Positions 5,236 to 7,977 of a stretch of DNA of 7,977 nt are shown here, piece after piece. This DNA is from Chloroflexota bacterium (GTDB lineage: Bacteria; Chloroflexota; Anaerolineae; Aggregatilineales; UBA2796): the NCBI GenBank assembly GCA_003695215.1, contig RFIM01000210.1, positions 1-7,977 of the forward strand, in the 5' to 3' direction. A program made the position numbers and the translations under genes. Positions within the stretch are counted from its first letter, which is position 1; each line of letters opens with the position of its first letter. The notes below the pieces were generated by a model. It was not told the DNA's origin, did no database searches, and worked only from the letters and a program-made list of their open reading frames with translations.

Positions 5236-7977
5236 CCGAGTACATCACGCTTGATGGCAACGAGGCAGTCGCTCGGATCGCCTATAAGCTGAGCGAAGTG
5301 ATCGCCATTTATCCGATCACGCCATCTTCGCCGATGGGCGAATGGGCTGACGAATGGGCGAGTCTTGGGCAACCGAATCTGTGGGGAAGCGTGCCGCAAG
5401 TGGTTGAGATGCAAAGCGAAGGCGGCGCTGCTGGCGCCATTCATGGCGCGCTGCAGGCAGGCGCGCTCGCCACAACCTTTACAGCCTCGCAAGGCTTGCT
5501 GCTGATGATCCCGAATATGTACAAAATCGCCGGCGAGCTGACGCCGACCGTCTTCCACATCGCGGCGCGCTCGATTGCAGCCCAAGCGCTGAGCATCTTC
5601 GGCGATCACCAAGACGTCATGGCAGCGCGCCAAACAGGCTGGGCAATGCTAGCTTCAAATTCAGTGCAGGAAGCGCACGATCTCGCTCTAATCGCACACG
5701 CAGCCACGCTCAAGGCGCGCTTGCCCTTCCTGCACTTCTTCGATGGCTTCCGCACTTCGCACGAAGTCCAGAAGATCGCCGTAGTGGACGATGACGTGCT
5801 GCGCGCCATGATCGATGATAGCTTGATCGCCGCGCATCGGGCGCGCGCTCTCTCGCCCGATCATCCTGTCGTGCGCGGCACCGCTCAGAATCCCGATACC
5901 TACTTCCAAGCCCGTGAGACTGTCAATCCGTACTATGCTGCTTGCCCGCAGATTGTGCAAGCGACTATGGATCAGTTCGCGGCGCTGACGGGCAGAAGCT
6001 ACAAGCTCTACGAGTACTATGGCGCGCCCGAGGCCGATCGCGTCATTGTGATCATGGGCAGCGGCGCCGAGACCGTCCATGAGACAATCGACTATTTGAA
6101 TGCGCGTGGCGAAAAGCTCGGCGTGCTCAAAGTGCGCTTGTTCCGCCCATTCGCAGCGGCGTTGTTCGCAGACGCGCTGCCCAAGAGCGTCCGCGCTATC
6201 GCCGTGCTGGATCGCACTAAAGAGCCTGGCTCAGGCGGCGAGCCGCTTTATCTAGACGTGGTCAATGCGCTGTATGAGAACTGGGGAAGCGCGCCTTTGC
6301 CGCGCATAGTCGGCGGACGCTATGGCCTCTCCAGCAAAGAGTTCACGCCCGCCATGGTCAAGGCGATCTACGAAAATTTGGCGCAGCCGAAGCCGAAGAA
6401 TCACTTCACTATCGGCATCATCGACGATGTCAGCCACACTAGCCTGGCCTTCGATCCTGATTTCTCAATCGAGCCTGAGACGACAGTCCGTGCGCTATTC
6501 TACGGGCTTGGCGCGGACGGCACTGTCGGCGCCAACAAGAACTCAATCAAGATCATCGGCGAGAATACCGATAATTACGCGCAAGGTTACTTCGTCTACG
6601 ACTCGAAGAAGTCCGGCAGCATGACCATCTCGCATCTGCGCTTTGGCAAGCAGCCGATCCGCAGCACGTACCTGATCACAAAGGCGAATTTCGTCGCCTG
6701 CCATCAGCCGAACTTCCTGGAACGCTATGACATCCTGCGCGATGCTGTGGAAGGCGGCACCTTCCTGCTCAATACGCCCTATGGCCCTGAGGAAATTTGG
6801 GATCGCTTGCCGCGCCGCGTCCAAGAGCAGATCATCGCTAAGCGCTTGAAGTTCTACGTGATTGACGCCTACAAAGTTGCCGCTGAGAACGGCATGAAAG
6901 GGCGCATCAATACGGTTATGCAGGTGTGCTTCTTCGCCATCGCAGGCGTCCTGCCGCGCGATGAAGCCATCGCGCAGATCAAGCACGCCATTGAGAAGAC
7001 CTACGGTAAGAAAGGCGAGGAAATCGTGCAGATGAACCTGCGCGCTGTGGATAGCACGCTGGAGCGGCTGCACCAAGTGCGCGTCCCTGATCGGGTCACT
7101 AGCGAGCGCGCCTTGCTGCCGCCTTTGGTCGGCAATCCGCCTGAGTTTGTGCGTAACGTGCTAGGCGAGATGACGGCACGGCGCGGCGATCTGCTGCCCG
7201 TCAGCGTCTTCCCGCCAGATGGCACCTATCCCGTCGGCACTACCAAGTATGAGAAGCGCAACCTCGCCCTTGAGATTCCAGTCTGGGAGCCTGATATCTG
7301 CATCCAGTGCGGCAAGTGCGCCATGGTCTGCCCACACGCCGTGATCCGCATCAAAGCCTATCAGCCTGAGCTGCTGGCACAAGCGCCGCCGACCTTCAAA
7401 GCGACCGACGCTAAAGATACCGATTGGCACGGCTTGAAATACACCATTCAGGTCTCGCCTGAGGATTGCACAGGCTGCGGCATCTGCGTGGATGTCTGCC
7501 CTGCCAAAAGCAAAAGCGCCGCGAATCTGCGCGCCATCAACATGCGCCCGCAGCCGCCACTGCGCGAGAGCGAGCGCGCCAACTGGGAATTCTTCCTCAG
7601 CCTGCCCGAAGTCGATCGCCGCCTGATCAAAGCCACCAGCATTCGCCAACAGCAGGCCCAACAGCCGCTCTTTGAATTCAGCGGCGCCTGCAGCGGCTGC
7701 GGCGAGACGCCTTACATCAAGTTGGCGACTCAGCTCTTCGGCGATCGCATGATCGTGGCAAACGCGACGGGCTGCTCATCCATCTATGGCGGCAACATGC
7801 CAACCACGCCATGGACAGCCAACGCAGAAGGCTACGGGCCCGCTTGGTCAAACTCGCTGTTCGAAGATAACGCTGAGTTCGGGTTCGGCATCCGCGTGGC
7901 TGTTGACCAACACGCCGCTTATGCGCGCCAACTCTTGATGCAGCTCTCGGGCACGCTCGGCGACTTGGCAACAGCGA
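5232..7977 (+). CDS. nifJ: Pyruvate:ferredoxin (flavodoxin) oxidoreductase, partial (C-terminus beyond window)
   Basis: The frame is open from ATG 5232 to the right edge, giving 915 residues of an enzyme usually about 1170-1200 long. It oxidises pyruvate with CoA to acetyl-CoA and CO2 using thiamine diphosphate, and reduces ferredoxin or flavodoxin. Domain I shows YPITPSSPMGEWADEW with T30, E63 in VEMQSEGGAAG (thiamine activation), R113 in AARSIAAQALSIFGDHQDV and FFDGFRTSHE. Domain II has IMGSGAETVHETIDYL, and domain III has YGLGADGTVGANKNSIKIIG. The ferredoxin domain has two C-x2-C-x2-C-x3-C motifs, C690/693/696/700 and C746/749/752/756. Domain VI begins with C820 and C823 (CSGCGETPY) and C848 (GCSSIYGG), three of the four ligands of the cluster next to thiamine; the fourth should lie near residue 1070, past the edge. 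It is the single-chain form. The start overlaps the hypC stop. Despite the symbol, no nitrogen-fixation gene is nearby, so a fermentative role with the hydrogenase is more likely. Confidence 0.96.
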   Translation, partial: MTEYITLDGNEAVARIAYKLSEVIAIYPITPSSPMGEWADEWASLGQPNLWGSVPQVVEMQSEGGAAGAIHGALQAGALATTFTASQGLLLMIPNMYKIAGELTPTVFHIAARSIAAQALSIFGDHQDVMAARQTGWAMLASNSVQEAHDLALIAHAATLKARLPFLHFFDGFRTSHEVQKIAVVDDDVLRAMIDDSLIAAHRARALSPDHPVVRGTAQNPDTYFQARETVNPYYAACPQIVQATMDQFAALTGRSYKLYEYYGAPEADRVIVIMGSGAETVHETIDYLNARGEKLGVLKVRLFRPFAAALFADALPKSVRAIAVLDRTKEPGSGGEPLYLDVVNALYENWGSAPLPRIVGGRYGLSSKEFTPAMVKAIYENLAQPKPKNHFTIGIIDDVSHTSLAFDPDFSIEPETTVRALFYGLGADGTVGANKNSIKIIGENTDNYAQGYFVYDSKKSGSMTISHLRFGKQPIRSTYLITKANFVACHQPNFLERYDILRDAVEGGTFLLNTPYGPEEIWDRLPRRVQEQIIAKRLKFYVIDAYKVAAENGMKGRINTVMQVCFFAIAGVLPRDEAIAQIKHAIEKTYGKKGEEIVQMNLRAVDSTLERLHQVRVPDRVTSERALLPPLVGNPPEFVRNVLGEMTARRGDLLPVSVFPPDGTYPVGTTKYEKRNLALEIPVWEPDICIQCGKCAMVCPHAVIRIKAYQPELLAQAPPTFKATDAKDTDWHGLKYTIQVSPEDCTGCGICVDVCPAKSKSAANLRAINMRPQPPLRESERANWEFFLSLPEVDRRLIKATSIRQQQAQQPLFEFSGACSGCGETPYIKLATQLFGDRMIVANATGCSSIYGGNMPTTPWTANAEGYGPAWSNSLFEDNAEFGFGIRVAVDQHAAYARQLLMQLSGTLGDLATA
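5836..5861 (+). repeat. Inverted repeat (8-bp stem) inside nifJ
   Basis: ATCGGGCG at 5836-5843 pairs with CGCCCGAT at 5854-5861 around a 10-base loop, in the region between PFOR domains I and II. It is coding sequence with no T-run, and may well be chance in GC-rich DNA. Confidence 0.4.

Noticed and set aside
6543..7076. Minus-strand open frame of 177 codons
   Set aside because: It is antisense to conserved PFOR sequence, with no motif of its own.
5232..7977. Evidence for a nitrogen-fixation cluster because of the nifJ symbol
   Set aside because: No nif structural or assembly gene is present; the neighbours are all hydrogenase genes, and PFOR is common in fermentation.
1..7977. CRISPR array, tRNA, rRNA, insertion sequence or attachment site
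   Set aside because: The window is almost completely filled by conserved coding genes, and no spaced repeats, terminal inverted repeats, transposase or RNA gene sequence was seen.

Overview
The window holds one compact plus-strand gene cluster of high-GC bacterial DNA, with no gap longer than 20 bases. In order: the 3' end of hoxU; hoxY and hoxH (small and large subunits of a bidirectional, NAD(P)-linked [NiFe] hydrogenase, group 3d type); hoxW (the protease that matures HoxH); hypF and hypC (active-site maturation factors); and the first ~915 codons of a pyruvate:ferredoxin/flavodoxin oxidoreductase (nifJ/PFOR), which runs off the right edge. The genes are tightly packed: hoxW/hypF overlap in TTGA, hypF/hypC abut as TGAATG, and hypC/nifJ overlap in ATGA. 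This makes a single polycistronic unit very likely. Both ends of the cluster lie outside the window, and no promoter or terminator was recognised inside it.

Layout: 1-225 hoxU tail with its last [4Fe-4S] ferredoxin motif; 240-2198 hydrogenase module; 2219-5235 maturation genes (HoxW, HypF, HypC); 5232-7977 PFOR. HoxY has the four cysteines expected for its proximal [4Fe-4S] cluster. HoxH has both CxxC nickel-binding pairs and a 24-residue C-terminal extension of the kind removed by HoxW. HypF has its acylphosphatase, double zinc-finger, YrdC-like and Kae1-like domains with signature residues in place. The visible PFOR domains, including two ferredoxin-type clusters and three cysteines of the cluster next to thiamine diphosphate, are intact.

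How they work together (inference from known families): HypF and HypC help build and deliver the Fe(CN)2CO group to HoxH, and HoxW then trims HoxH so it can join HoxY. The HoxEFU diaphorase, of which only part of HoxU is visible, links the hydrogenase to NAD(P)H. PFOR oxidises pyruvate to acetyl-CoA and supplies low-potential electrons. The cluster therefore looks like a fermentative, redox-balancing H2 module that disposes of excess reductant as H2 under anoxia and may take H2 up in reverse. HypA, HypB, HypD and HypE are not in the window.

Organism: group 3d Hox with a homodimeric PFOR fits Cyanobacteria, Chloroflexota and some other facultative or anaerobic bacteria. The sequence does not let me choose between them. 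Two GCGATCGC octamers are too few for a typical HIP1-rich cyanobacterium, which leans slightly towards a non-cyanobacterial host such as Chloroflexota. All components are known families. The unusual points are the direct coupling of PFOR to the hydrogenase maturation genes and some small structural signals inside coding DNA.
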